DNA from: Calamus simplicifolius
Lineage: Eukaryota; Streptophyta; Magnoliopsida; Arecales; Arecaceae
Direction of reading: 5' to 3'
Assembly: GCA_900491605.1 (NCBI GenBank)
Contig: UESW01003900.1
Span: forward strand, 2,353,990-2,417,989
Length of the DNA stretch: 64,000 bases
Below the pieces are notes generated by a model. That model had not been told where the DNA came from, made no database searches, and saw only the letters and a list, made by a program, of their open reading frames with translations. Below are positions 11,598-22,883 of the stretch, in pieces. A program made the translations under genes and the position numbers. Each line of letters starts with the position of its first letter. The stretch's first letter is position 1.

Positions 11598-11648
11598 TTC
11601 ATTAACTGGGAACTACAAAACCCCGACGTAGTCGGGCTTACAAAAGAA
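11598..11648 (-). terminator. Probable 3'-end module of the antisense gene in A
   Basis: On the minus strand, after the stop at 11679, there is a hairpin CCCGAC-TAC-GTCGGG, then GTTTTGTAGTTC and, about 20 bases later, TTAATGAAAA. Element B has the same order with different stem bases (CGGCC-TTG-GGCCG, TTTTGTACTTC, TTAATGAAG), and D has similar blocks. AATGAA may be a polyadenylation signal. The function is inferred from recurrence. Confidence 0.45.
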
Positions 11649-11678
11649 GAAAAGAAAAGCAAAGTCGCGGACGCAGAC

Positions 11679-13013
11679 TCATGGCTCTGCCGGTGCGGGC
11701 TCATCATCGGAGGAAGTCTGGTCTAACAATTCGATCTCCAGGGCCCGGGGGAAATTCAAATCCCTGGCCACCCTCTCCTTAGCATGCTGGAACCCGTCGA
11801 GGTATACAGCGGCCGAGGCTTCGGCCAGGTCATCTGCGAAACGCTCGGATGCCTTGTACTCTTCAACAAGTCCAGCAGCCCGAGCCTTCTCCGCAGCAAG
11901 GGCCTCCGCCATAGTTTTTTCAGCCTCCCGAGCCTGGTTTATCTCCTCTCGAGCGCGGCTCAACTCTTCCTCACGACGGCGGGTCTCCTCCCTGGCCACT
12001 CTAGCTTCCTCCGCCGCCGCACCCGCTCGGTCCTCGGCCTCCTGGAGCGCTGAGGTCAGCTCAGAGATGTGCATATCCCTGACCATGACCGCGCTCTCAG
12101 CCTCCGCCATCTGAGAGAGCGCCGCGCGCGCGCGATTGGCCTCCATTTCCGTCCGGCTCATGGCGGCCCTCACCTCGCTTGCACAGGCCTCTTTGACCGC
12201 TTCCAGCACCCTTTCTGCCTTTTTCGCGCGGCGCTGGGCCTCCTCGGCCTCCTTCTGCGTCTCCCGCAGAACCTTTTTTCCCCCTTGGATAACCTCCCTG
12301 GCGGCGGAGTGTGCGATCTGCACACAGGCCCAGGTCAATAGAGTATATATATATATGTAGAAACAGTAAGGGGAAGGAAGCGAGAAGATTACTTACCTTG
12401 ACCACTGCAGCGTAGGAGTCCCGGAAGAACGCGCCCGCCCCCAGATGGCTGAGATCTTCTATAATCCTGAGATCAAAAACCGGGCCCAGGGCTGCTCGGC
12501 CCAGCGGCCATCGTTCAAGGAGTCCCGGGGCGGCCTGGGCGCGCCCTCGCCTCCCTCCGCCGTTCCTGAAGTCCCCGGCTCTACGTGCGGACCACTCCCG
12601 AGTGGCCCTTCGGGGGATGGGCTCGCGGGGCCAGATGGTCCCTCGCCTCAGTCTCTGGCGGCGTCTAATGGGGTCGCTCTCTCGGAGGCCAGGAACTCCC
12701 CGGTTGGCACACGCGCCCCCACTTCTGGTTCCTCGGCGGTGGCTCCCGCACCCACCCCCACTTCTGGTTCCTCGACGGTGGCTCCTGCAGTCGCCCCCAC
12801 CTCTGGTGGAGTATCGGCCATGAGGTCGACCTCCGGTACAGCCGGGGCATGTGACGGAGCCGGGGGTGGGACTGGTGCCGGGAGGGAGGCCCGGACACCA
12901 GGCGTTTTGGGGCCGGAGCCCGCTGGGGAACAGAAGGAAGAAGATGATGGCGATAAGGCGTCAGCCCGCCTCCCTTTGGCTAGCTTTATCGAGTTTTCAA
13001 AATATCCCGCCAT
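11679..13013 (-). pseudogene. Element A antisense gene, lacking its N-terminal domain
   Basis: Reads against the element. The last exon (12317-11679) encodes a long Glu/Ala/Arg-rich coiled coil (KEAEEAQRRAKKAERVLEAV and onward) and ends with an acidic tail. It is preceded by an intron of 79 nt (12396-12318, GTAAGT...TGTGCAG); both sides are in phase 0, giving ...AAVVK|IAHSAA. Upstream is a Pro/Ala/Glu-rich linker with repeats of EEPEVG, in two frames (13013-12648 and the frame open over 12660-12397). The Transposase_28-like domain seen in B, C and D is missing: promoter-like sequence near 13000 runs directly into the linker. Function unknown; the coiled coil implies oligomerisation. Confidence 0.65.
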
Positions 13014-13319
13014 GTCTCGTCAGCCACGCGGCTTCTTGCTATACGCCGGTTTGCCTCGAGGATCACCCCGGCGCATGGTGCGGCATGCCCCCGGCCAGCG
13101 ATGGGACCTTGCTGACGTCGCCGTAATGAGAGGAAATAATGATACGCCTTTTCGCGCAGATTCTGAAGAGCTCGTCTTCATTTTCGAGGGTGATCATGGC
13201 TGGCACGGTGTACGGGGGCCGTCTCCTTACATTTCCCGCACCGTCCGCATAGAACTCAAGGGTAGGGATCAGCCACGTGGAGAACGCCCCTTGAGCCTCA
13301 GCGGTGGGGCCCGCTTCGC

Positions 13320-13339
13320 CCCAGGGGTGAGGGTGCATC
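13320..13339 (+). other. Polypurine tract of element A
   Basis: AGGGGTGAGGGTGCATC directly precedes the 3' LTR. Elements B and C have nearly the same tract, and D has AGGGAGTGGGGGGCATG. It primes plus-strand DNA synthesis in this class of element. Confidence 0.75.
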
Positions 13340-14902
13340 TGATATGACTGATCCCAACGTCATCAGAAAAGGTAACGGCAGTCATCGTCATCCCCTCACC
13401 CCCGGCACCCCCTCGGGGTCGGGGGTAGGGTCATCATTCTTTAACCCTGGGGCCTCCACTGGTCCCGGGGTGCATCGTCATCCTCTCACCCCCGGCACCC
13501 CCTCGGGTCGGGGGTAGGGTCATCATTCTTTAACCCCGGAGCCCCCACTGGTCCCGGGGTGCATCGTCATCCCCTCACCCCCGGCACCCCCTCGGGGTCG
13601 GGGGTAGGGTCATATCATCCCTCAACAGGGTCATCATCCCTCAACCCCGGGGCCCCCACTGGTCCCGGGGTGCATCGTCACCCCCTCACCCCCGGCACCC
13701 CCTCGGGGTCGGGGGTAAGGTCATCATTCTTTAACCCCGGGGCCCCCACTAGTCCCGGGGTGCATCGTCATCCCCTCACCCCCGGCACCCCCTCGGGGTC
13801 GGGGGTAAGGTCATCATTCTTTAACCCCGGGGCCCCCACTAGTCCCGGAGTGCATCGTCATCCCCTCACCCCCGGCACCCCCTCGGGGTCGGGGGTAGGG
13901 TCATCATTCTTTAACCCCAGGGCCCCCACTGGTCCCGGGGTGCATCGTCATCCTCTCACCCCCGGCACCCCCTCGGGGTCGGGGGTAGGGTCATCATTCT
14001 TTAACCCCGGGGCCCCCACTGGTCCCGGGGTGCATCGTCATCCCCTCACCCTCGGCACCCCCTCGGGGTCGGGGGTAGGGTCATCATCCCTTAACCCCGG
14101 GGCCCCCGCCGGTCCCGGGGTGCATTGTCATTCCCTCACCCCCTGGCACCCCCTTGGGGTCGGGGGTGAGGTCACCATTTCTTAACCCTGGGGCCCCCAC
14201 CAGTCCCGGGGTGTGTCATCATTCCCCATCTCCGATATCCCTTCAGGGTGGGGTTATCTGCAATCAACATGCGATTCGGCTGCCAAGAAATGCGGCAACC
14301 TTCAGGTTGCACGGTGCACGCACATAATTCCCAGTACATGACCATACCTCGCCGCAGAATACCGTTCGGTACTTCCGTGATTGTGCCCTGTTACGGAGGG
14401 CCATGCCTCATAACGAGGTTTGGCGCGTTGCATGCCCCTGTACATGACCATATCTTGCTACGGCGTACGGCATGCTACTACTTGCAGCTATACTCTGTTC
14501 CATCAGCCGGCGGTGCGCACTGCCTACCTTCGTGACCGCTGGATACGTGTGATATCACATCAACATGAGGTACGGGAGATGTCTCCGGCAAATGTAGCTG
14601 CGGTACGAAAGCAATCTCCCCTAGGCGAAAGGTGAGATATTAGGACAACTATAAGAGCAGGGGAATGGGCGGTAAGTGAAAACTGAACTCTGGTTTTTCT
14701 GAGCTTTCTTCCTCCCTGCAAAAACCCTAACTGCCTCAGTTTCTCTTCGCTGGGGTGGTTCCTTGTCTGAACCCAAGCCACTAACTTGATCGTCGGAGGG
14801 TCCCCACCGGTGCCACCGGTCCCCGGGACTTTTCTTGCAGGATATCCCGGAGCGAGACGTCCGTCTTCCCCGACGTTCGAAGGAGGTGACTTGGCGTCAT
14901 CA
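13340..14902 (+). repeat. Element A 3' LTR (1563 bp)
   Basis: Matches 2222-3949. It holds about nine minisatellite units (13382-14215), a TATA-like ACTATAAGAG near 14650 and the R/U5 motif at 14783-14840. It is followed by the target duplication gtagt. Confidence 0.93.
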
Positions 14903-14907
14903 GTAGT

Positions 14908-16005
14908 AGTGCTTGGGTGGAAGAGCAATCTGTGACAACTTATTCACTTGGATAAATTGAACTCAAGAAGAAGATAAAAGTAATATAATCTGAGGCTTAT
15001 TTCAATGTAAATTGATCTTGATACAGTCTCAGTTCATTTAAGCTTGGTTGATTAAGCCACCTCTCCTTGTTGTTATTCACCTTGAAATTAGAATCTCATC
15101 AACTTAGATAACAAAAGAGTTCTGGGCCTAAAGGCTAAAGGAGAAGTTTCATCAAACTACGATGCGATCAAATAGGTTCACCTTCAAAACTTGCGTTCAG
15201 AGAGCTGCAAAGTGAATTCATGTGAATATATATAGGGGGAAAACAAATTAAACTATCTTCTTGATTAGCATTGCATAAGGCTATAGAAGAATATATATGA
15301 CCCATTATGAGAAGGCAAATGATGAAAGATGATCACTCTTCAGAGGTAAGTAGGGTATGATAATAACTGAGTGAATCAATCATTAATTTAAGATGGAAGA
15401 ACAATGCACAATGATCACAATACTGTTAAGAGGACGCTAAACTGAAGGGAGCTTGCTATATAGTTGACTTCTAAGGGTTCAATGCATGCTGGATTGCATC
15501 TTGGGGTCTGATGGTCCTCTCCACAATGCAATGGGCTAAATTATTGTTCCAGTAACAGTGCCCACAGTGGAAGAGGGAAACAAAATGGGGGAGCAAGGAA
15601 GGTAGAGAGAGAGAAGAGTAAGCAAGGACAGGCTCTGGCATCACAAAAATGTCGTTGCGACCTAAACACATGGGTGTGCTCTAGTATTTGCGCAGTGGAT
15701 CCAATCAGGTACAGGATCTTCTGGTAACAAGTTGGCTGGAAGCGTTAAGAAATTTTCTTTTAGGAAGGCTTCTAATTGCTCCAGTACAAAGAGTAAGGAA
15801 AGTTATTTAGGAGCGTTAACTTATTTGCCATGGATTTAGATATATTTCATCATTTTAGTGATGGTTGCAAATCTTATCTTATGAAATTTTCTTTTAGGAG
15901 CCGTTTGGTATAGGATGATCTTTATAATATTATCGGTAATCTTAAAAGAATGATTAGATTACCTTATTTGTTATCTTCAATATGGCAGTGAATTATAATA
16001 ACTCA
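14908..16005. other. AT-rich spacer without a recognised gene
   Basis: No convincing ORF, RNA gene or repeat. The last 110 bp, beginning AGGAGCCGTTTGG near 15898, look like a transposon end, but no partner with a matching target duplication was established. Confidence 0.5.
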
Positions 16006-16019
16006 TTACAAGAAAAATG

Positions 16020-16960
16020 ATTTTGCCTACGATTTTTACACCTACGAATTTAAAATCGTAGGTAAAAGATATCTTTCCCTACGATTTTTTAAAAATCGTA
16101 GGCAAAGATAGCAAAAAAGTTAGAGCCTTTCTCTACGATTTTCAAAAATCATAGGGAAAGGTCCAGAGCTTTCCCTACGATTTTCACAAATATCGTAGGG
16201 AAAATCCCTTCCCTACGATTTTCACAAAAATTGTAGAGAAAGGCTTTAGACCTTTCCCTATGATTTTTTAAAAATCGTAGGGAAAGACTTTTTCTTAATC
16301 AATAAATTTTTAGAGGCAAAATTACCCATCAATAATTTCCTAAAAAGTCTTTCCCTACGATTTTCATGAAAATCATAGGGAATGGTTGTAGACCTTTTCC
16401 TACGATTTTCAAAAAATCATAGGGAAAGGTTTAGACTTTTTTCTTTTGAAAAAGTCTTTCCCTACGATTTTCATGAAAATTATAGGGAAAGGCTGTAGAC
16501 CTTTTCCTACTATTTTCATAAAAGTCATAGGAGCCTTTCCTATAATAATTTTTTTCCATTCTAATAAAAATCGTAGGGAAAAGTCCATAGCCTTTCCCTA
16601 CGATATTAACGAAAATCGTAGGGAAAGGCTGTAGACCTTTCCTTGGTATTGTTCTAAACCTTTCCCTACGATTTTCACAAAAAATATAGGGAAAAGTCCA
16701 GAGCCTTTCCCTACGATATTAATGAAAATCATAGGAAAAGGTCTAGACATTTTTTCTATTATTGTTCTAAACTTTTCCCTACGATTTTTAGAAAAATTGT
16801 AGGGTCCTAAATCGTAGGGAAAAGTCTAGTGCCTTTCCCTAAAAATCGTAGGGTCCTAAATCGTAGGGAAAAGTCTAGTGCCTTTCCCTACGATTTTCCT
16901 GAATATGGTAGGAAAGTTTGCCTTTCCTACGATATTCACGAAAATCATAGGAAAAAGCTC
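16020..16960. repeat. CACTA left subterminal repeats
   Basis: More than twenty copies of the motif CCTACGATTTT(T/C) and its inverse AAAATCGTAGGGAAA, often paired as short palindromes. Subterminal arrays of this kind are transposase-binding regions in CACTA elements. A second, inverted set is at about 22330-23060. Confidence 0.75.
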
Positions 16961-17030
16961 TAGACCTTTCTTTTTAATATATATTTTTTCTTTTAAACCT
17001 TTCCGCATAAAAATTGTAAGGAAAGTCTTT

Positions 17031-17204
17031 GTGCACCGGACTCCGGTGCACAATGCGCGCACAGGGCACGCGCATTGGCTACACGCCTGTGCAAGCATGC
17101 ATGTAGGGCGTGCCATGGCCCAATGGGCCTTGGCACACGGGCTCACATGGGCGCATGGTCAATGCGCGCTCGATGGGCGCTTTGTGCACCGGAGTCCGGT
17201 GCAC
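17031..17204. repeat. Segment bounded by two perfect 21-bp palindromes
   Basis: At 17031-17051 and 17184-17204 the 10-bp arm GTGCACCGGA is followed by one base and its reverse complement. The centre base is C in the first and G in the second, so the two are also inverted copies. The 130 bp between is GC-rich and rich in palindromes (GGCCCAATGGGCC). A decayed third copy is at 17595-17615 next to similar sequence (17530-17590). It may be a small insertion inside the CACTA end. Confidence 0.65.
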
Positions 17205-17220
17205 AAATACTTTTCACTAC

Positions 17221-17640
17221 TAAAAAAGTGTGATTTACTGAGGAATTTTACCGAGTGCAAAAATCCCTCATAATTTTGAGAGATTTTTTGATAAAAAATA
17301 TAAATTATAAAATTTTTTGATAAAAAATATTTTGCGAGGAGTTTTTTGGGGATCTTTTTAACATAAATGGGTTCTTTGTAAAAAAAATCGATAATTTTTA
17401 AAAATATTATTAAAAAATTCTTAGAACTGCTTGTTGCTGTTTGATTTTGCATTCATCCTTCCTCTATGGATCCACGGATTTATCCATGTATGTCTACTAA
17501 AAATAATACAATAGGACGGAAGCAAATTCCAATGTGCCGTGGCACGTGCACTCGCATGGGCACGTGGCCAATGGCCGCACCCGGTGCGCGCTTTGTGCAT
17601 CGGAGTTTGCTGCACAAAGACTTTTTCTACCCCTTGATGG
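17221..17640. other. AT-rich CACTA interior
   Basis: Nothing recognised except the decayed palindrome copy at about 17530-17620. Confidence 0.4.
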
Positions 17641-17879
17641 TCCTTTTCGATTCTTCACAACTTCCCTCATTTCGCCTTCCTTCATCCGTGAGCTTCCAAT
17701 ATGGAGCTTACCTGATCCTTCCCCAACAAAGGACTTAGGCCAGGGCCTCGCAAAGCCACAACGCTGAAAATCCCCCAATTGGTCTCCCCCCCTTCCCCCA
17801 TTGCGCCTGAGATCCTTCCTCTCTCTTCTCCCTCCTTCCTCCACGCTTCCTTTCATCGCCATCGCCGAAAACCCTACCT

Positions 17880-18120
17880 CTGAATACTAATCCTAACCCC
17901 AACCTCAATCCGAACCCTACCATCGTGACACCGCCACCTCAATCGATTCCGGCCTTTCTCCCCTTTGTTTCGGCCCTTGGGTGCCCCTCCCATCCCCCAG
18001 TACTCCATACAAATCCCAGCTTCCAAGGCCCAATGGTGCAAAACCCCGGCATCCAGCCTCGTGGGGTCTCAGATCCGGTTTTGATCATGCTGCTATTAAA
18101 ATCGATCTGGATGGGCCCAA
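17880..18120 (+). pseudogene. Coding-like proline-rich fragment (captured?)
   Basis: A plus-strand frame reads NPNPNLNPNPTIVTPPPQSI and continues with PSFQGPMVQNPGIQPRGVSD. It looks like exon sequence by composition, unlike its AT-rich surroundings, and starts after a pyrimidine-rich leader-like stretch (17640-17880). No family was recognised and no clear start codon is present in the frame. Confidence 0.35.
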
Positions 18121-18179
18121 TTGGGCCATATTCTATATGCATTTTTTTTCTTATAGTGATGTTGCCCGCAATTATCTAA

Positions 18180-18880
18180 GTGGCTGACAAAATGGAAATG
18201 ACTAAGTATGCTTCTTATATGATGGCTGACAAAATAAAAATGATAAAATTTTAAAAATATAATTTTTGTTCTTATTTTTAAAATTTGTAATAAAAAAATA
18301 TCGTTGATCATCATCATTATTTTTATTTTTGATAACAAAAATATATTTGATAACTATTATTATTTTTTATTTTTATTTCTTGTATACAATAAGAAATGCT
18401 TTTAAGAAGGTTTGGAAGCAAAAGCATCGGACAAAAGCCTTTCCCTATGATTTCAAACATTCCATAGGCAAAGGTTTTGAATCAAAATATTTGCCAGGTA
18501 ATTTTACCAAAAATACTTGTTGAAAAAGAAAAAGTCATGGCACTTTTCCTTTCTTTTTATTTTTAAAAATTATAATAAAAAATATCATTGATCATATTAT
18601 TATTTTTATTTTTTATAATTTTGATAACAAAAATATATTTGATAACTATTGTTTTTTTATTTTTATTTCTTTTATACAATAAGAAATGTTTTTAAGAAAC
18701 TTTTTTTATAAAGTTATTTTTATTTTGAAGATAAAATTATTTATAAATATTTTTTATAAAAATTTTTTTCTACGAAAAACTGAAAAACATAGGGGGAGGC
18801 TTGAATTTTTTTAATTTTTTTAATTTTTTTTTTTTTTTTGAGAGGCAAAAGCATCCTCCAAAAATTTTTTCATCAAAACC
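18180..18880. other. AT-rich CACTA interior
   Basis: Low-complexity A/T sequence with two related halves: the stretch around 18250-18400 recurs near 18560-18700 (ATAATTTTTGTTC..TATACAATAAGAAATG). No gene. Confidence 0.45.
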
Positions 18881-19289
18881 GTAGGGCAAACCCTTTCCCA
18901 CCCAGAAGATCGACCTCCCGCCCATCTTTTTCTTCTTCCCCCATCTTCTTCTCCCCATCACCTTCCGCTCAGCTCTTCTCCCCCCTCCCCTCTCCTCTCC
19001 CATGAACCCCACCCGCCCAGCTCCCGCTCAATTCTCATCCCCTCCCCCTACCCCCTCCCAAAATCCCATCTTCTTCTGCTGGGCTCTTCCCCCTCTCTCC
19101 CCAAGCTCTTCCTCCCCCAAATCCCCATCTTCTTCTGCTGGCTCTTCCCCCCACAGCTCCCGCTCAACTCTTCCCCACGGCCCACACCCACACCACCCAC
19201 CCATCCTCTCCCGTGAACCCCACCCGACCAGATCTGCCCCCCCTCCCGTGAACCCCCACCCCCATCTTCTTTTCCCCCCTCTCCTGTGA

Positions 19290-19636
19290 ACCCCCCAACA
19301 CCCCCGCAATCTTCTCCTGTGCCCAGATCCGGAAATGGCGTCGGTTGGTAGATTTGAGATTTGATTTGATCTTTTGTGATATTTTTCTTTTCTAATATTG
19401 GATTCTTTCAGATTGGAAGGATTCGGGGATTTGAATTGCCGAGGGTAGCTGATAGAGGATCTGATTACCCCAACACCCCCACAATCTTCTCCCGTGCCCA
19501 GATCCGGAAATGGTGTCGGTTGGAAAATTTGAGATTTGATTTGATATTTTGTGATTTTTTTTCTAATATTGGATTCTTTCAGGTTGGAAGGATTCGGGGA
19601 TTTGAATTGCCGAGGGTAGCTGATAGAGGATCTGAT
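19290..19636 (+). repeat. Tandem duplication of about 175 bp
   Basis: 19290-19466 and 19467-19636 are near-identical adjacent copies. Each runs from CCCCAACACCCCC through GCCCAGATCCGG and a polypyrimidine stretch ending GGATTCTTTCAG (3' splice-site-like) to TGATAGAGGATCTGATT. Just downstream, 19651-19707 reads MDSDTLLDYALF before a stop, faintly like the N-terminus of plant COP1-interacting protein 7. The block resembles a duplicated 5'-leader or exon border of a captured gene. Confidence 0.6.
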
Positions 19637-19987
19637 TTGTTGCCATTGAGGAAATGGACTCTGATACTCTTCTCGACTACGCTCTGTTCGCCGAGGCGTT
19701 CACGCGATAAAGCTTGGGTACGTTAAATTTTTTTTCTCTATGTTCATGCGATAAAGAGGTTTTTGTGGAGAGATCGAGAGGGAAGAGGAAGCGTCCCCCA
19801 AAACCCACTCTCTTTTATTCCAGGCATCGCGGCCGAGCTCTCAGCCACGAGAGAGAGAGAGAGAGAGAGAGAGGGGAATGTGGGAAACCCTAAGCTATTT
19901 TATTGTTTGATCTGGGTGTTCTGGTGGCCGATTTGGGGGAGAATTTTTGGTTGGGATTGAGGTTAGAGTTTGTGGATTGGGTGGGAG

Positions 19988-20095
19988 ATGGCCAGATTTC
20001 TGTCGGGGAAGATGAAGAGGAAGGATGTGGAGGAGGTTTACGACGGGTTCTCGGAATTCTCGCTCTCGTCGCCGGTGAAAAAGATCAGGAGACTG
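19988..20095 (+). pseudogene. Captured first-exon-like segment (MARFLSGKMKRK)
   Basis: An ATG-initiated 36-codon frame ends exactly at CTG|GTAAGAG, a strong plant 5' splice site. The product is charged and nuclear-looking (GKMKRK, SLSSPVKKIRRL). The SSPxxKIRRL pattern feels like a conserved plant protein, but I cannot name it. A GC-rich, pyrimidine-rich leader and a GA microsatellite (about 19852-19873) precede it, as in a plant promoter/5' UTR. No continuing exon was found. Confidence 0.5.
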
Positions 20096-20109
20096 GTAAG
20101 AGAGCCTTT

Positions 20110-21000
20110 TTCTACTTGGGAATCGGCTGTTAGGGTTTTTTTTTTTAATGAAACTTTGACCAGATTTTCCTTCAATTATTCAGTCTTCGTGCGAAATAGA
20201 TGGAATTTGCTTCGATTTCAGGAGGTCCTTCAATTGTTTGATTTTTTTCGTTCTCTTACAAAATAAGAATTCTTGGTGACTCGTTTGAAAAAAATTGATT
20301 GATCTTTTGAAGGATTCTCTTGCTTTAAAATTGGGAAATTGTCATTTTGGGAGGCGTAGCATACCAATCTGAGGGGAAAAAATAATTTTGATGAAATTAA
20401 GTGATAGCTTCTTCAACGTTCTTAATGGCGTATAAGTTCTGATTTAGTTGAGCTGAATTTATTAAGAAAAACTCACGAAGGAAGTGGTCTGTTTTAGTTG
20501 TGCTGAATTTATAAGGATGCTTGCATGATAAAGTTGTATGCTTTAACTTATCACAAATTTTTAGTTGTATAGATGTTCTTTTGCAATTCAAGGCATAATA
20601 TTTAAAAATAATGATATTAATGATCCAAATAAATAAAATTTCTTTACAGATAAAGTTCAACCATAGCATTTCCTTTCTGTTGGATCAAAAGCTGCAAAAA
20701 ATATAATGTTGACTCATAACCCAAGCAGTTGACTTGGATTTTTAAACTTTATAACTGATGATCAAAACCAGCTAGTGAGTGAGGATCTTATGATGCTCAT
20801 GCCAACCCAGTGTTAGTGCAGTCATATGGAGATATCAGTTTATCTCATATTCACTTGCAATAAACAATGTGCTTTGGTGCTTAAAAGACATGTTCTTTTT
20901 ACCTTCCGAAATCATAAGATCTTATATACTTTATAATTTCATTTTGAGAATAAATTTATATAAGGTATCGTATCTGTTTTGTGCAATATGTATCTATAAT
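20110..21000. other. Intron-like AT-rich sequence
   Basis: Follows the 5' splice site at 20096. No exon, repeat or RNA gene was recognised. Confidence 0.4.
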
Positions 21001-21108
21001 TCTCTTCTTCTAAGTCTTGATTTTCCTTAAATGTCATGCCTTGGTTTTGAAATACATTATTAATATCAATCATTCTATCCATTGCCTATCACAAGAGTTC
21101 TTCAATGC

Positions 21109-21590
21109 ATTAGTGCCAGTTTCTGCTCAAGCAACATTCCCTTATAAATTTGTTGTCAGCAAATTCTTGCAGGTAGTTGCCAGTATATCGCAGTTTCATT
21201 TCTCTTGATTTATTGCCCACTGGAATGATCCTTATTTGGATTAGCAACAATATTTTTTTGAATGAGTATGCTTATATTGGATTCATTTGCATATATAAGA
21301 GATTATGGTGTAGTTTTGAGACTTTACCAATATGTTTGTACTGCAGCCTGGCTCATTTGATTTAGTTGGTACCATAGTTTATGAGGTTGACCAGTAGCAA
21401 TATCAGAGTGTCTTCTATAATGGTACCATCAAAGCAGTAATATTAGAGTGTCTTCTATAATGGTACCATCAAAGTTGTGGAGGCCGAAGGTTTTGTTAGC
21501 ATAGAGTTTGTTTTCCTTTTTGCTCTTGGGGTTGCCGTCATTACCCTTGTCGGATTGTGGGCGTATGGTTTAATACATCAATTCTCAAAT
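21109..21590 (+). pseudogene. Captured fragment resembling translocon-associated protein alpha
   Basis: Two exon-like pieces. The first ends ATFPYKFVVSKFLQ at 21172, followed by GTAGTT. After a 174-nt intron ending CTGCAG, the second starts at 21347 with PGSFDLVGTIVYEVD. It then has an in-frame TAG and a roughly 40-bp tandem duplication, and resumes with VFYNGTIKVVEAEGF. A hydrophobic stretch (FVFLFALGVAVITLVGLWAY) matches the single membrane span expected of TRAP-alpha. It ends at 21590 before GTAAGT. TRAP-alpha is part of the ER translocon complex. The N-terminal half and cytosolic tail are absent. Identification rests on recognition of the family, not a search. Confidence 0.68.
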
Positions 21591-22195
21591 GTAAGTTGCT
21601 TTTAGCGAGTTCCTTCTTATGCCTTAAAATCTTGATTGTGATCTCAGATTGTTTAATTAAAGATATCAGATATTGTATGCATCTTAAGGGTAGATGCTAA
21701 CATGGTATTTGATCAAGTTGTACTTAATTACAAGTTGCCATGATTTTGATTGAATAATTTATTTTCTTTGAGCATAAAAATTGATCAAATATAAACTTTT
21801 TAATACTTGTTTTTCACCCTGCAAGCAATTTTGATACCCTGAAAGGATCTTCCAAGGAAAGTGAGCAAAGTATACTTTGGCATGAGAGGTCTGCAATGAT
21901 GTCTTATTGGAACATTTATGAATGCAATGCCATTTTAGGGCATTGCTTATTCTAGTAATCTTTAAAAGAGAGTTAGAAAACTAGGGAAGTCATTTATGAA
22001 TTGGACCTTTATGAAGTATCCAGGATCGTTGTCTCATTATGTGTTTTGATGTTTTATGTTAGTTATGGATATTCTAATTGATATGGACAACTGACTTTCA
22101 TTTATTAGTTATTTTGATGCTTATCCTTTATTATCATTATGTAAAAATTTTGTATATGTAATGGATATTGTATGTAAAGAATTATATTATTTTTA

Positions 22196-22883
22196 TTGAT
22201 AAGGTTTTTAATATAAAAAAATATGAAACAAACAAATTATATTTATTTAAATAAAATATGCAAAATATTAAAAATTTTAAAATAGAAATATAATTTTAAA
22301 ATATTAAAAAAAATTTAAAATAGAATAAATATAACTTTTCTATACAATTTTAGACATATTTTGTAGGAAAAAAAGAAAAAATATGTATTTATTATTTTTT
22401 CCTACGATTTAATTTATATTTGCAGGTAAAAATGATTAAAAATAATAATTTAAAAAGAATCATTAAAAATGATTATTAGCTAACTTTTTTCTATGATTTT
22501 TAGACAAATCATAGGGAATGATGTGGATAAAAAAATATATTTTTAATTTTTCCTTACAATTTTGTGTTTTCGTAGGGAAAGGAATCATTAAAAAATTTTA
22601 TTAGTCAATTTTTTCGTACGATTTTAAGAAATTTCGTAGGGAAAGATGTGGATAAAGAATTATTTTTTTGATTTTTGCCTACGATTTTGAGGTTTTTCGT
22701 AGGGAAAGAAATCATTCAGAATAATTATTAGCCAATTTTTTCCTACGATTTTAAGAATTTTGTAAGGAAAGATGTGGATAAAAAATATATTTTTTTATTT
22801 TTCCTTACGATTTTTTATCTTCGTAGGCAAAAGTTTTCAAAATTTAAATTTACATTTCAAATTTTAGTTACTCTATCCCTACG
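22196..22883 (+). repeat. Inverted repeat arm 1 (CACTA right end)
   Basis: The subterminal region near the CACTA right end. Its reverse complement is at about 23657-24322, with high identity by eye. The arms are some 680 bp with about 770 bp between. A transcript across both could form a long hairpin. Confidence 0.8.

Larger units (their letters stand above)
2222..14902 (+). mobile_element. Element A: full-length Tat-type Ty3/gypsy retrotransposon
   Basis: Two long terminal repeats begin TG and end CA, flanked by the 5-bp duplication gtagt (2217-2221 and 14903-14907). Order: 5' LTR, primer site, gag, protease, reverse transcriptase, RNase H, second (archaeal-type) RNase H, integrase, 98-bp tandem array, an antisense gene, polypurine tract, 3' LTR. 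The two RNase H domains in series and the antisense gene after integrase are hallmarks of the plant Tat lineage. Gag and the first half of pol carry stops and frameshifts, so this copy is not autonomous. LTR unique parts differ at roughly 15 positions in 650 by eye, so insertion is fairly recent. Confidence 0.95.

Noticed and set aside
12136..12360. Plus-strand Ser/Ala-rich ORFs opposite the coiled coil in A
   Set aside because: They are the mirror of the minus-strand coiled coil, whose heptads and intron borders are more convincing.
19651..19707. COP1-interacting protein 7 start codon region
   Set aside because: Only about twelve residues look similar before a stop; too short to claim.
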